NCBI GenBank assembly: GCA_001771815.1
Contig: MEPU01000004.1
Span: 558,001 to 622,000, forward strand
Origin: Bdellovibrionales bacterium RIFCSPHIGHO2_01_FULL_40_29
GTDB lineage: Bacteria > Bdellovibrionota > Bdellovibrionia > Bdellovibrionales > Bdellovibrionaceae
Length of the DNA: 64,000 bases
Reading direction: 5' to 3'
The stretch's first letter is position 1, and every line of letters starts with the position of its first letter. The notes beneath the pieces are model-generated. The model worked only from the letters and a program-made list of their open reading frames with translations. It was not told the origin of the DNA and searched no databases. The position numbers and the translations under genes are program-made. Below, one piece after another: positions 16,431 to 25,526 of this stretch.

Positions 16431-17326
16431 TGAAAGAACGAAAGCTCACTCTAAAGACGAATAAACGCATTGCAATTGTGTATCGTCTGCATTCGCCTTC
16501 TGCGGTTCGTTTAGCTAAAAAACTGACGATCCGTCTGAAAAAGAAGCGCTACAAAGTGTTTACAGCTCCGGAACAAAAACAAATCCCTGATACACAACTA
16601 CTGATTAGCTCGAATGAGCTTAAAGAAATGGCGTTGGTGATTGTTCTTGGTGGTGATGGGACTTATTTGCGAGCGGTTCGTTTGCTGCGTGGACACTCGG
16701 TTCCGATCTTAGGATTCAATATGGGTTTCTTGGGTTTTCTAACGGCCCACTCTGTTGATGACGTTTTTGCAACTGTTGATCAGACACTTAGAAATAAAAT
16801 GGTGGTGCACTCCAGGGCTCGACTTCAAGCCTATGTGCATCTGAAGTCTGGCAAAAAAATTCCATTTGCAGCCTTGAATGACATTGTGATTGAACGGGGT
16901 TCATTCTCGCAATTGATCAGCACTGCTTTGTATTTTGATGGGTCTTTAGTTAATCATATCAAGGCGGATGGTTTGATCATTTCCAGTCCAACAGGTTCAA
17001 CGGCCTATAATTTAGCGGCAGGTGGCCCGATTCTGCACCCTGAAGTTCAGGCTATTGTTGTGACTGCTGTTGCCCCCCATTCACTGACGAGTCGCCCGTT
17101 GATCTTTCCAGACAATAAGAAACTTGTTTTGAAATTGAATCAACTGACCAGCGTTGCCCATCTTATTGTTGATGGACAAAAAGTTCTGGAACTTTCGCAA
17201 GAAGACGAAGTTCACATCAGTCGCAGCAGCACAGATCATCTGATGCTACGAGTGCCAGGACATAATTTTTTTAAATTACTCAAAGAAAAACTAAAGTTCG
17301 GAGACCGCTATGTTACAGGAGCTTAA
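16430..17326 (+). CDS. nadK: NAD kinase
   Basis: Phosphorylates NAD to NADP with ATP or polyphosphate, supplying the cellular NADP pool. 298 residues, normal size. The signature GGDGT is at 74-78, the GFNMGFLGFLT loop follows, NDIVIERG appears mid-protein, and the SPTGSTAYNLAAGGPILHP motif lies in the second domain. All are conserved family landmarks. ATG 16430 overlaps the stop of the M3 peptidase, and its own end overlaps recN by 17 bases. The nadK-recN pairing is widespread in bacteria and supports both calls. Confidence 0.96.
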   Translation: MKERKLTLKTNKRIAIVYRLHSPSAVRLAKKLTIRLKKKRYKVFTAPEQKQIPDTQLLISSNELKEMALVIVLGGDGTYLRAVRLLRGHSVPILGFNMGFLGFLTAHSVDDVFATVDQTLRNKMVVHSRARLQAYVHLKSGKKIPFAALNDIVIERGSFSQLISTALYFDGSLVNHIKADGLIISSPTGSTAYNLAAGGPILHPEVQAIVVTAVAPHSLTSRPLIFPDNKKLVLKLNQLTSVAHLIVDGQKVLELSQEDEVHISRSSTDHLMLRVPGHNFFKLLKEKLKFGDRYVTGA

Positions 17327-19004
17327 AGTTTCTCAGTTTGCTATTATTGATTCACTTCATATTGAATTTCAAAATGGGCTTAATATTTTATCCGGCGAAA
17401 CAGGTTCTGGTAAATCTGTTCTACTGAAAAGTCTTGGGCTTCTTATGGGTGAGAAAGCTTCCGCCGATATTATTCGCACGGGGTCCCAACAGGCCGTGGT
17501 TGAAGGTTCGTTTAATCTTAAAAAACGTACCGACATCAAACGTAAATTAATCGATGCGGGAATTGATTGCGATGACAATCAATTGATTGTTCGTCGAGTG
17601 ATTGCCACCGGAGACAAATCCAAAGTTTACCTGAACGGCAGCCTCAGCACAGTGAATCAGCTTCGCGAGATGGTTGCACCGATGATTGAGGTCACGGGAC
17701 CAAATGCACCCCTCATTGAGATGACGGGTCAACATGACAATCGCAATTTACTTTCAAAATCATATCATTTGGATCTTTTGGATCAGTATGCCGGGCACTG
17801 GGATAAACGAAAATCTTTTGAAGAAAAATTTCAAAGCTTACAGGCTCTTCGAACTGAAATTGCTGATTTTGAAAAACAATCTCAAAACAAATCGCAGCGT
17901 CTTGATTTTTTAAAATTTCAGTATCAAGAAATAAAAAATCTCAACTTAGACCCCGCAAATGATATGACATTGGAAGATGATATCAAACAAATGAAAAGCT
18001 CTCATCGCATTTTACAGTTTGTTGATCAGTGTGAAAATTTAGTTTACTCCGACGAAGACTCCATCTCAACCCGATTGAAATTGATTCAGAAAAAAGCCAT
18101 GGAATTGTCGACTTTAGCGCCACAAATCGCAGAAAAGACGAATAAGCTCTCTGAAGCTCAAGCGATTTTGGATGATTTGATTTACGAGTTGCGACAAGAT
18201 CTGAAGAAAATAAACTTGGATGCGGATAGTCTCGAAGAAAAAGAAAATCGTTTAAGCGTCATACGCAAATTGCAAAAAAAATATGGAACTGATTTAGAGA
18301 TGATTCTTCAAGAATTTGATCGCATGAAAAAAGAAATTTCAGATTTAGAAAATTCTGACGAACACCTTGAAAAATTAAAAAAATCGGCAGCTCAGTTAGA
18401 GCTGGATTTAAAACATAAAGCTGAAGATTTGCATAGTGCACGTTCGAAATCAGCCATCAAACTGGTCAACGACGTCAACAAAGAGCTTTTGGATTTAAAT
18501 ATGAAGGGTGTTACCTTTGATATTCAAAATTCAAAATTGGATCACTTGAATTCAACAGGGCTTAGCGACGTCGAGTATTTATGTCAAATCTCCGCTAAAG
18601 ATGTGAAACGCCCTATTGCCAAAGTAGCTTCTGGTGGAGAATTGTCACGTATTTTGCTTTCACTGAAAAAGTGCGTAGGCCAATCTGATTTTCCAAGAAC
18701 CTATTTATTTGATGAGGTGGACACAGGAGTTTCAGGCACCACTGCCGAAAAAGTTGGTCGCAAATTAAAATCCATTGCCAAGGGCCAACAGGTAATTTGC
18801 GTGACTCATTTGCCCCAAGTGGCTGCCTGTGGAGACGTTCACTACTCGATTAATAAATCCATGAAGAAGGATTCCATATCGATGGATGTTATTGAGTTGA
18901 AAACAAAAACACGGGTCGAAGAAATAGCTCGACTTATATCGGGCGAGAAGATCACAAAAACATCTTTGGCCCATGCAGAGCAATTGCTTTCAGAAAGCCA
19001 CTAA
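17310..19004 (+). CDS. recN: DNA repair protein RecN
   Basis: 564-residue SMC-like ATPase that binds DNA ends in double-strand-break repair. The Walker A loop GETGSGKS is at 29-36. The ABC-type signature ASGGELSRILL and Walker B TYLFDEVDTGVSG are in the C-terminal half, and heptad-rich coiled coils (about 150-370, Glu/Lys/Leu-rich) lie between the two ATPase halves, which is the RecN layout. The D-loop and switch (VICVTHLPQVA) are present. ATG 17310 lies inside the end of nadK. No LexA-type operator was searched for beyond reading the short overlap, where none is visible, so expression is probably from the upstream promoter. Confidence 0.96.
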   Translation: MLQELKVSQFAIIDSLHIEFQNGLNILSGETGSGKSVLLKSLGLLMGEKASADIIRTGSQQAVVEGSFNLKKRTDIKRKLIDAGIDCDDNQLIVRRVIATGDKSKVYLNGSLSTVNQLREMVAPMIEVTGPNAPLIEMTGQHDNRNLLSKSYHLDLLDQYAGHWDKRKSFEEKFQSLQALRTEIADFEKQSQNKSQRLDFLKFQYQEIKNLNLDPANDMTLEDDIKQMKSSHRILQFVDQCENLVYSDEDSISTRLKLIQKKAMELSTLAPQIAEKTNKLSEAQAILDDLIYELRQDLKKINLDADSLEEKENRLSVIRKLQKKYGTDLEMILQEFDRMKKEISDLENSDEHLEKLKKSAAQLELDLKHKAEDLHSARSKSAIKLVNDVNKELLDLNMKGVTFDIQNSKLDHLNSTGLSDVEYLCQISAKDVKRPIAKVASGGELSRILLSLKKCVGQSDFPRTYLFDEVDTGVSGTTAEKVGRKLKSIAKGQQVICVTHLPQVAACGDVHYSINKSMKKDSISMDVIELKTKTRVEEIARLISGEKITKTSLAHAEQLLSESH

Positions 19005-19113
19005 AAATTCGCACTCCTAATTCATACCTAGGCAGATCAATCCTACCCACCAAAAGCCTAGCCCAGCCTTGCGCGATCCGGCTCCTTCCTTCAATCTTAA
19101 GGGAGGAGATTAT

Positions 19114-19878
19114 ATGAAAGCATATCGATTTGTTTTTCCGCTTTTTATTTTTATTTTTTCATTACTAGCTTTACCCGATTTAGTTGAAGCTGCTATGGCT
19201 CGCAAGCGTGGTGGGAAAAGTGCTTTTGCCGGTGGTTCGATGTCTATAGGTTTTGGTATTGCTTTACATACAGCCGAACAAAATGGTTTGAATAATATGA
19301 TTCGCTCAGCGAAAGCTCAACCCGGATTAAATGTGACGACCAGTGATCTTAGCTCTGGTTACGAATTCAGCGGACAATTTACATTTCGCTTTTCGAATAA
19401 CTTAGTCGCCATTCAACTTCGACCATCTTATTTCACACAATCTGCATCAGGACGCGGAACCGATGGCTCCTATGATTATGACCTAACAGGTCTCACACTA
19501 TTCCCGTTGGTGCGGCTTGTTCCTCTGAGTAATGACATCATCGACTTTTATCTTCAAGCAGGCATTGGATATGGAAAATTAGATGGCAGTATCACGAATG
19601 GGTCACGAAATGCAAAATTTTCAGGATCGGGTTTTGGAATGCAAGTCGGACTGGGAGCTGATTTTTGTTTGATCCCAGATCATTGCTTTGGAGTTGAAGG
19701 AAATTATCGCTACTTGCCTGTCTCGCGCAATATTGTTTCCAGCGGAACTTCCGCAACCCCTCCGTATGGTGCGACACAAGCCACATCTGATCGTGAACTT
19801 GAAGATGCCAGTGGAAATGACGTGGGCACATCTATGTCCGGAATTTCAGGTGTTTTAAATTACACTTTTATGTTTTAA
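19114..19878 (+). CDS. Exported outer-membrane beta-barrel protein
   Basis: 254 residues. ATG 19114 has an excellent GGGAGGAG Shine-Dalgarno; a TTG 15 codons upstream is not supported. The signal peptide runs through the hydrophobic FVFPLFIFIFSLLALP and is cleaved near VEAA. The mature part alternates hydrophobic and polar residues (YEFSGQFTFRFSNNLVAIQL, PLSNDIIDFYLQAGIGYG) and the last residues are LNYTFMF with terminal Phe, as expected for an 8-stranded OmpW/OmpX-size barrel. I cannot assign a ligand. It follows recN by 109 bases with a weak CTAGGC/GCCTAG inverted repeat between them, and converges on lpxH with an 11-base overlap. Confidence 0.75.
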   Translation: MKAYRFVFPLFIFIFSLLALPDLVEAAMARKRGGKSAFAGGSMSIGFGIALHTAEQNGLNNMIRSAKAQPGLNVTTSDLSSGYEFSGQFTFRFSNNLVAIQLRPSYFTQSASGRGTDGSYDYDLTGLTLFPLVRLVPLSNDIIDFYLQAGIGYGKLDGSITNGSRNAKFSGSGFGMQVGLGADFCLIPDHCFGVEGNYRYLPVSRNIVSSGTSATPPYGATQATSDRELEDASGNDVGTSMSGISGVLNYTFMF

Positions 19879-20623
19879 GAAATTGCTCTAAGTCGACGAT
19901 CTCTATGAGGTCGTCTTTCAATTTCAAAGCAATTGGTTTTTCTAACCACGTTCCCAAATTAATCGATCTCACTGTCGCCGTCCCCACCTTGAACTCGTAC
20001 TCATCTTGAATATGCATATGACCAGTGACAATCAAATCAAATGGTTTTTCGGAATAGGCCTTATGAGCGTAGGCACGAATGAGAGTCCTGCCATTCTCGG
20101 AATTTTCCTGAGCATAAGCGCCAGTTCGTTTGCGACTTTTTGCACTCAGGCGCTCACCGATTGGCTTCCAGAACCAGCTAGGTAAGTAATGTCCAAAAAA
20201 TTCAACCCACGGCTGGCGTACAAATGCGCGGTACTTTTGATAGGCCAAATCATCGGGATTGATAAAATCTCCGTGCTCTAAACGAACCGTCAACTGACCT
20301 ATCTTAAAATAAAACTCGTTCTCATAAACGGGAATATTTAATTTCTTGGTCCAAAACACGTCCACATGGAAATCATGATTTCCTTCGAAATAGTGAACCT
20401 GACCACCAGCCAAACTAAATTTTTGAATTTCATCCACCAGTAGTTGATAGTACTGGCTAAAAGCAGATCCATTTGAAATCCAAAAATCAAAGATATCACC
20501 CAATAAAAATAGCTGATGCTCTTTGGGGTTTTGGCTCAGAAAAAACAAAAAACGCAATAGAATCTGTCCATTGCGTTCATTGATACTTTTTAAGTGGATA
20601 TCAGATACAAACCAAGAGGTCAC
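19868..20623 (-). CDS. lpxH: UDP-2,3-diacylglucosamine diphosphatase (LpxH-type metallophosphoesterase)
   Basis: 251 residues. Hydrolyses UDP-diacylglucosamine to lipid X and UMP in lipid A synthesis, at the inner membrane. The calcineurin-like metal motifs are all present and in order: SDIHL (Asp8, His10), GDIFDFW, EGNHDFH, LEHGDFIN, and GHMHI near residue 210. The GTG start at 20623 is only 2 bases from the ftsZ stop and has no clear Shine-Dalgarno, so translation is probably coupled to ftsZ. Placing a lipid A gene as the last cistron of the dcw block would couple envelope growth to division. It overlaps the convergent barrel gene by 11 bases. LpxH is favoured over a generic phosphoesterase because of length and motif spacing. 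Confidence 0.82.
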   Translation of the reverse strand: MTSWFVSDIHLKSINERNGQILLRFLFFLSQNPKEHQLFLLGDIFDFWISNGSAFSQYYQLLVDEIQKFSLAGGQVHYFEGNHDFHVDVFWTKKLNIPVYENEFYFKIGQLTVRLEHGDFINPDDLAYQKYRAFVRQPWVEFFGHYLPSWFWKPIGERLSAKSRKRTGAYAQENSENGRTLIRAYAHKAYSEKPFDLIVTGHMHIQDEYEFKVGTATVRSINLGTWLEKPIALKLKDDLIEIVDLEQFLKT

Positions 20624-20625
20624 AA

Positions 20626-22251
20626 CTAGTTCTGGTGGCTCTCTTGATTTTGTTGCTTACGACGAATAAATGCTGGCACTTCTAAAATATCACGAGCCAT
20701 TTTTCGAGCCTCTTCGATTTGCTTGCCTTCATCAATCATTGTCAATTGCTCGGGATGAGCTGGCTTTTCAGTTGTTGCCGGTTGACCAACTTGTGATTCA
20801 CGAAAAGCTTTCGCTTTTGCCAACAGCATGTCTCGAGCAATCTGAGAGTTCGATTGAGTGGCAGCAATCGGAGAAACTTCCGTTGAAATTTCGCTATGAG
20901 ATTCAGATGTTGCTACTGGCAGTGGTGTTGTTTCTACAGTCGGAGCAGCAGCTTCATTTGTAAAAGACTTCACAGACTCTTGAACATTATTTATAGACGG
21001 AAAATGGGGTGCAGTAAATGTTGGAGCTGGCTGTTGCTGCTGTTGTGGCATTTGCTGAGGATTCATCCCATTTGCTGACTGTTGCTGATACTGCGGATTA
21101 AAGTTCTGATTAAAATTCTGCTGAAACTGTTGATTCATTAATGCTTGCTGCTGAGCCATCTGCTGAGCTGTCATTTGTTGCGACATCTGTTGTGGCATTG
21201 GCTGATTCATTGATGGTACATCAAACATAATAGACGGAGTTGAATTCAAAAAATTCTGCATAGAATTCATTGTAGGCAAACCCATGATTTTATCTTCACG
21301 AGCAAAACCTGTTGCAATCACTGTAACGTGAACTTCATCAATCAGATTTGGATCAATCACAGCACCAAAAATAATTTCTGCATCTTCACTTGCTGCTTCT
21401 GTAATTAATGTTGATGCTTCATTCACTTCATACAGTGATAAATCAGATCCACCAGTGACATTAATAATGATACCGGTTGCACCATCAATTTTTACATTTT
21501 CTAAAAGTGGTGAAGAGATTGCTTGAGTAGCGGCTTCGATAGCACGATTTTCACCTTTTGCAGAACCAGTACCCATCAATGCCAAACCTTTGTTGGCCAT
21601 GACCGTGCGGATATCAGCAAAATCCAGGTTGATTAATCCACGAATGTTAATCAAATCAGAAATACCTTTAACAGCTTGAAGCAAAACTTCATCTGCTTTT
21701 TTAAATGTATCCAAAAGTGGTGTTTTCTCTGCAGAGATTGTCAGTAACTTTTGATTTGGAATAACAATCAAGGCATCCACGTTATCTTTTAACTCAGCCA
21801 ATCCTGTTTCTGCGTGCTTAGTGCGTTTTTTTCCTTCGAAAGTAAATGGCTTTGTCACAACACCGATTGTTAATGCCCCTAGTTCACGAGCAATTTTTGC
21901 CACGATGGGCGCTCCGCCAGTTCCCGTTCCGCCACCCATTCCTGCGGTGACAAAAACCATGTCTGAACCTTTTAACTGTTCAACGATTTGATTGTAAGAT
22001 TCGATAGCACTGCGACGACCAACATCTGGATTTGCACCTGCGCCCAAACCTTTTGTTAAATCAGCTCCCAATTGGATTTTCTGACCTGCTTTACTAGAAT
22101 TCAAGGCTTGAATATCAGTATTTGCTACGACGAAATCAACTCCGTCCATACCGCCTTCGATCATCGTGGTTACTGCGTTACTACCGCCACCGCCAACGCC
22201 AACAACTTTAATATTGGCCCCGATATTTACGTTTTCTTCTAATTCAAACAT
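20626..22251 (-). CDS. ftsZ: Cell division GTPase FtsZ with a long Gln/Met-rich C-terminal linker
   Basis: 541 residues from ATG 22251 (GGAGGG 4 bases upstream; a TTG six codons earlier is unsupported). It polymerises into the division ring. The tubulin signature GGGTGTG is at 106-112 and the T7-loop region [11 protein letters not shown] follows. The conserved C-terminal peptide that binds FtsA is intact at 521-531 ([11 protein letters not shown]). Unusual: between about 320 and 520 there is a 200-residue linker, whose first part is dominated by Gln, Met, Asn and Pro (Q-Q-M repeats), where most FtsZ have about 50 residues. It follows ftsA by 45 bases and precedes lpxH. The domain calls are certain; the linker length is seen directly. 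Confidence 0.98.
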   Translation of the reverse strand: MFELEENVNIGANIKVVGVGGGGSNAVTTMIEGGMDGVDFVVANTDIQALNSSKAGQKIQLGADLTKGLGAGANPDVGRRSAIESYNQIVEQLKGSDMVFVTAGMGGGTGTGGAPIVAKIARELGALTIGVVTKPFTFEGKKRTKHAETGLAELKDNVDALIVIPNQKLLTISAEKTPLLDTFKKADEVLLQAVKGISDLINIRGLINLDFADIRTVMANKGLALMGTGSAKGENRAIEAATQAISSPLLENVKIDGATGIIINVTGGSDLSLYEVNEASTLITEAASEDAEIIFGAVIDPNLIDEVHVTVIATGFAREDKIMGLPTMNSMQNFLNSTPSIMFDVPSMNQPMPQQMSQQMTAQQMAQQQALMNQQFQQNFNQNFNPQYQQQSANGMNPQQMPQQQQQPAPTFTAPHFPSINNVQESVKSFTNEAAAPTVETTPLPVATSESHSEISTEVSPIAATQSNSQIARDMLLAKAKAFRESQVGQPATTEKPAHPEQLTMIDEGKQIEEARKMARDILEVPAFIRRKQQNQESHQN

Positions 22252-22296
22252 TTTATCCCTCCGTAGCAAAATTTTTTGACCCGCTCCGCAGGCCGT

Positions 22297-23568
22297 TTAA
22301 AATAAGTCGTTAAAAAATTTCTTTACCTTTGTTGTCATTCCATCAATAGATGAATTCATATTCCCAGAAAATAATGGTTGCGTTTCTTTACGAATATAAA
22401 AGTCTTTTCTTAATTCTAAAGCATACATCAGTAAGCCAATTGCCGTTGCAAATTCGCCGCCTTTGACAACATCCTTCAAACCACCAACGGCTTTCGGATA
22501 ACCTCGACGAACTGGAATATCAAAAACGAACTCACCCATCTCGACTAAGCCATCAAGACCACTGGATCCACCAGTTAATACAACACCAGATCCCAGCATC
22601 GGCTGAAGCCCGCTCATGCGAATATCATTTGCAATCATATTCAAACACTCTTCAGCCCGAGCTTCCAGAATGTGAGACAACTCTTTACGAGCTAATGTTC
22701 GCGCTTTACGACCGCCAACACCCTCAACCTCTACAATTTCTTCATCAGAAACCAAAGTGGCAACTGCACACCCGTGTTTTTTCTTTAAAGCTTCCGCGGA
22801 AATCTGCGGAGTTCGCAATCCCACAGCAACATCATGAGTGAAATGAGCTCCACCAACTGGAATGACCGATGTGTGCGCAACGCTGCCATTGATGAAATAA
22901 ATAAGCTTGCTCGATCCGCCACCAATATCCGCTAAGCACACACCTAAGTTTCGCTCGTCTGACGACAAAACCGCAGTGCTTGCAGCAACCTGGTCTAAGA
23001 CCAAACCAGCAACTTTGAAACCAGCTTTTTCAATACATTTTGAAATATTTGCTAATGCGGACTGACTTGCTGTCACGATATGAACATTGGCTTCCAAGCG
23101 AACACCTGACATACCGATGGGATCTGAAATACCATCCTGAGTATCAATTTTATACTCACGAGGAATCACATGGATAACTGTTCGATCCGCTGGAACAATC
23201 ACGGCTTTTGCCGCCTCGATCACGCGCTCGATATCTTGAGTCATCACTTCTTTATTTTTAACAGCAACCATCCCTTTGGAGTCAAAAGAATGAATGTGAG
23301 AACCACTGACTGAAACCCAAACTTCGTTTGTCGTGTAGCCAGACATCAATTCAGCTTCTTCTTTGGCTTTTCTAATAGATTCAGTTGTGGCCTCAATGTT
23401 GACAACAACACCCTGCTTTAATCCAACATTGGGAGCTGTACCAACACCCACAACTTCAATTTCACCTTCAGGATTAACGGAACTAAATATTAATTTTACA
23501 GAAGAGGATCCAATATCAAGACTAGCTAATATGGGGCCATTTTTAACGGAACTGTGTGAAGTACTCAT
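22297..23568 (-). CDS. ftsA: Cell division protein FtsA
   Basis: 423-residue actin-like ATPase that tethers FtsZ to the membrane and links it to septal synthases. I placed the start at ATG 23568 because AAGGA lies 9 bases before it and the protein then begins next to the phosphate-1 motif LASLDIGSSSVK. The SHS2/1C subdomain region, GGSSKLI (phosphate 2), and adenosine motif VLTGGSSGLDGL are in place. The last residues (TTKVKKFFNDLF) form a Lys/Phe amphipathic helix, the usual membrane-targeting sequence. Length matches the family. It follows ftsQ after a 191-base gap carrying a hairpin and probably its own promoter. Confidence 0.97.
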   Translation of the reverse strand: MSTSHSSVKNGPILASLDIGSSSVKLIFSSVNPEGEIEVVGVGTAPNVGLKQGVVVNIEATTESIRKAKEEAELMSGYTTNEVWVSVSGSHIHSFDSKGMVAVKNKEVMTQDIERVIEAAKAVIVPADRTVIHVIPREYKIDTQDGISDPIGMSGVRLEANVHIVTASQSALANISKCIEKAGFKVAGLVLDQVAASTAVLSSDERNLGVCLADIGGGSSKLIYFINGSVAHTSVIPVGGAHFTHDVAVGLRTPQISAEALKKKHGCAVATLVSDEEIVEVEGVGGRKARTLARKELSHILEARAEECLNMIANDIRMSGLQPMLGSGVVLTGGSSGLDGLVEMGEFVFDIPVRRGYPKAVGGLKDVVKGGEFATAIGLLMYALELRKDFYIRKETQPLFSGNMNSSIDGMTTKVKKFFNDLF

Positions 23569-23759
23569 CCTTAAGTCCTTTAGACTATTAAAGTCTTTGG
23601 TGAAATCCTTAGTACGATTTGAACTCAAGCCGGCTGTCCTATCGTTTCCAGCATTTCAATGCAGAAACAGTGTTGTCGTTACATGTTGATCATCGTGTTG
23701 CAAATCAAAAAGACAACTGTCATCCAGACTGATGTCCCTATGACTAAAGCTTAGGAGTC
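23569..23759 (-). promoter_or_regulatory. ftsA leader region with two hairpins
   Basis: This is the longest gap in the main dcw block. On the minus strand it can form GTTTC/GAAAC with an inner GCAT/ATGC and TGAA loop (23644-23668), and AGACT/AGTCT around TTAAT (23582-23596), ending 14 bases before the ftsA start codon. I see no convincing -35/-10 pair, only weak candidates such as TTGCAA, 16 bases, TAACGA. It probably separates ftsA-ftsZ-lpxH expression from the upstream mur genes. Confidence 0.4.
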
Positions 23760-24524
23760 TTAATGCAACCTGACAAGAACTTTTTTGGATAGATTTGCGT
23801 CTATGACGCGCGCCTTAAGATCACGATTTTCGAGGTAATCGATCACTTGTGAGACTCTCGAAGATTTTAATTCAAACTGATCTTCACCATATTTTATTTT
23901 CATATCGGACTGAAGCAAACTAATCCAGTATCCATCTTTTTTATCGTATCCCAACTCTGCAACATAGGACGGTTGAAGTTTGCCAACCTCTGGCAAGGAT
24001 TTCAAAATGGCGATGGCACCCTCACGAATTTTTTGATTTTTTAGAAACTGGTCACCCCGAACAATGACTACGCCTGGCGCTTGCTTTGAGTCCACTCGTT
24101 TTAAAATTTGCGCCGACTCTGTTACCGGAAAAAATTCAGTAGCCCCATGAGATTCTCGAGTCTGAATCAAGTAGGCAATTTCATGAGGGACCAGCTCAAC
24201 TTCTAATCCCGATGGCCAAGCTCTGGAAATTCGAAATTCTGAAATCCATTTTTCATTTTTTAAAATTTCTGAAACTTTTTTCAGAGGGAATTTCCAAAGA
24301 GACTGCCCCTTAAATTGCGTCATTTTTTCATTAACGCTTTCTACATAGGGTTTAATAAATAATTTTTGCGAAGCCTTGACTGAAATCTTAATATCAATTT
24401 CATCAATCATAAAAAAATCTCGCTGATCTAAAGAATAAACTGATAGATAAACCACTGCCGGCAACAGTACAAACGAGGCCAATACTTTTAAGAATCGATC
24501 GAATTTAAAATGAAGCGTCTTCAC
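23760..24524 (-). CDS. ftsQ: Cell division protein FtsQ/DivIB
   Basis: 254 residues, bitopic. The short cytoplasmic N-terminus is followed by one transmembrane helix (about 13-33), then a periplasmic POTRA domain (IDEIDIKI to about 105, with the RISRAWPSGLEVELVPHEIAYLI pattern typical of FtsQ) and the beta domain. It scaffolds FtsB/FtsL and the septal synthase FtsW-FtsI. The start codon is GTG 24524 with no clear Shine-Dalgarno; an internal start would cut into the membrane helix, so I keep it. It lies 87 bases after murB and before ftsA, the order expected for a dcw cluster. A ddl gene, often found at this place, is absent. Confidence 0.88.
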   Translation of the reverse strand: MKTLHFKFDRFLKVLASFVLLPAVVYLSVYSLDQRDFFMIDEIDIKISVKASQKLFIKPYVESVNEKMTQFKGQSLWKFPLKKVSEILKNEKWISEFRISRAWPSGLEVELVPHEIAYLIQTRESHGATEFFPVTESAQILKRVDSKQAPGVVIVRGDQFLKNQKIREGAIAILKSLPEVGKLQPSYVAELGYDKKDGYWISLLQSDMKIKYGEDQFELKSSRVSQVIDYLENRDLKARVIDANLSKKVLVRLH

Positions 24525-24611
24525 CAGTGTAGTTTATTTGAAAATACTCTTTGCAGCATCAATTGCATTGAAACAACTAACCAAGCTAGACCTAAGGCCA
24601 ATCCAAGACGG

Positions 24612-25526
24612 TCATGTCCACTGCCCCAATCGCACCACTTCCGTCTGCAATTCAACACTTTTTTGCTGAAGAACAGTTCTTTTCACATGAGATATAACAT
24701 TCCAGACATCGGTTGCCGTTGCCTTCTTTAAATTAACGATAAAATTCGCATGCTTTAACGACACTTGAGCGTCACCAATACAGAACCCTTTTAATCCACA
24801 CTGATCAATCAACTGTGCCGCCTTTGCGTTATCAGGATTTCTAAAAACAGATCCACAACTGGGCATGTCCAACGGCTGCTTGGTTAAGCGAATCTTATTG
24901 GCTTCGCGAACTTTTAGAATAACATCTTTATCTTGCACCAAGGGCCAACTGATTTGAGCTCGAACAATGACTCCTGGCTGCCATCCATCGCAGTGTCTAT
25001 AAGAAATCTGCAACTTTTCCTTTGAAATTCTTCTAGTCTGACCATCAAAATCCATAACATCTATCCAGGTCACAAAATCCATAAATTCTCGAGGGGAAAA
25101 GTTTTCAGCAACACCAGCATTCATCACCACGCCGCCACCAACATCACCGGGAAGACCTGCTAAAAATAAAGCCGGAGCCAATTGATTCTTCAAAAATAAT
25201 TTAAGCAACTCAGATTTTGCCGTGCCCGCAAGACATTCTATAACCAATTGATTATTTTCAATTTTCGATTCAATAGCCGAAAGTCGCCGCAAACAAATTG
25301 TTAAACCTCGAATTCCCCGATCGGCTATCAAGACATTCGAGCCCCCGCTAAATACCGTTATGGGCCAATTGTTATTTTTTGCTTCTTGAAATGCGGCCCT
25401 AAGCTCGTCCATCGAGGTGGGTAAGCAAAAATGATCGGCATCCCCTCCGATCATCCAGGATGTGTATTCAGCCAAATTAACGTTGCTTAAGATTTTCAAG
25501 AATTTCCATTCCCAATTTCCAACCAT
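24612..25526 (-). CDS. murB: UDP-N-acetylenolpyruvoylglucosamine reductase
   Basis: Reduces UDP-GlcNAc-enolpyruvate to UDP-MurNAc with NADPH and FAD, in the cytosol. FAD-binding motifs YTSWMIGGDADHF and SGGSNVLIADRG are near the N-terminus. The catalytic Ser region PSCGSVFRNP and the C-terminal catalytic Glu area (ELQTEV) are present, and the 304-residue size fits type I or II MurB. The start is ambiguous: GTG 25535, ATG 25526 or TTG 25499 all lie inside the end of murC. I list the ATG; TTG 25499 has GGGAA upstream and would give only a 23-base overlap. Motifs are unaffected. Confidence 0.93.
   Translation of the reverse strand: MVGNWEWKFLKILSNVNLAEYTSWMIGGDADHFCLPTSMDELRAAFQEAKNNNWPITVFSGGSNVLIADRGIRGLTICLRRLSAIESKIENNQLVIECLAGTAKSELLKLFLKNQLAPALFLAGLPGDVGGGVVMNAGVAENFSPREFMDFVTWIDVMDFDGQTRRISKEKLQISYRHCDGWQPGVIVRAQISWPLVQDKDVILKVREANKIRLTKQPLDMPSCGSVFRNPDNAKAAQLIDQCGLKGFCIGDAQVSLKHANFIVNLKKATATDVWNVISHVKRTVLQQKSVELQTEVVRLGQWT

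Noticed and set aside
19027-19061. CTAGGC/GCCTAG inverted repeat after recN as terminator
   Set aside because: The stem is only 6 bp with a 22-base loop and no T-tract.
21030-21220. Possible repeat expansion or frameshift in the ftsZ Gln codon run
   Set aside because: The CAA/CAG/ATG run stays in frame and the C-terminal FtsA-binding peptide is intact after it, so the reading frame is sound.
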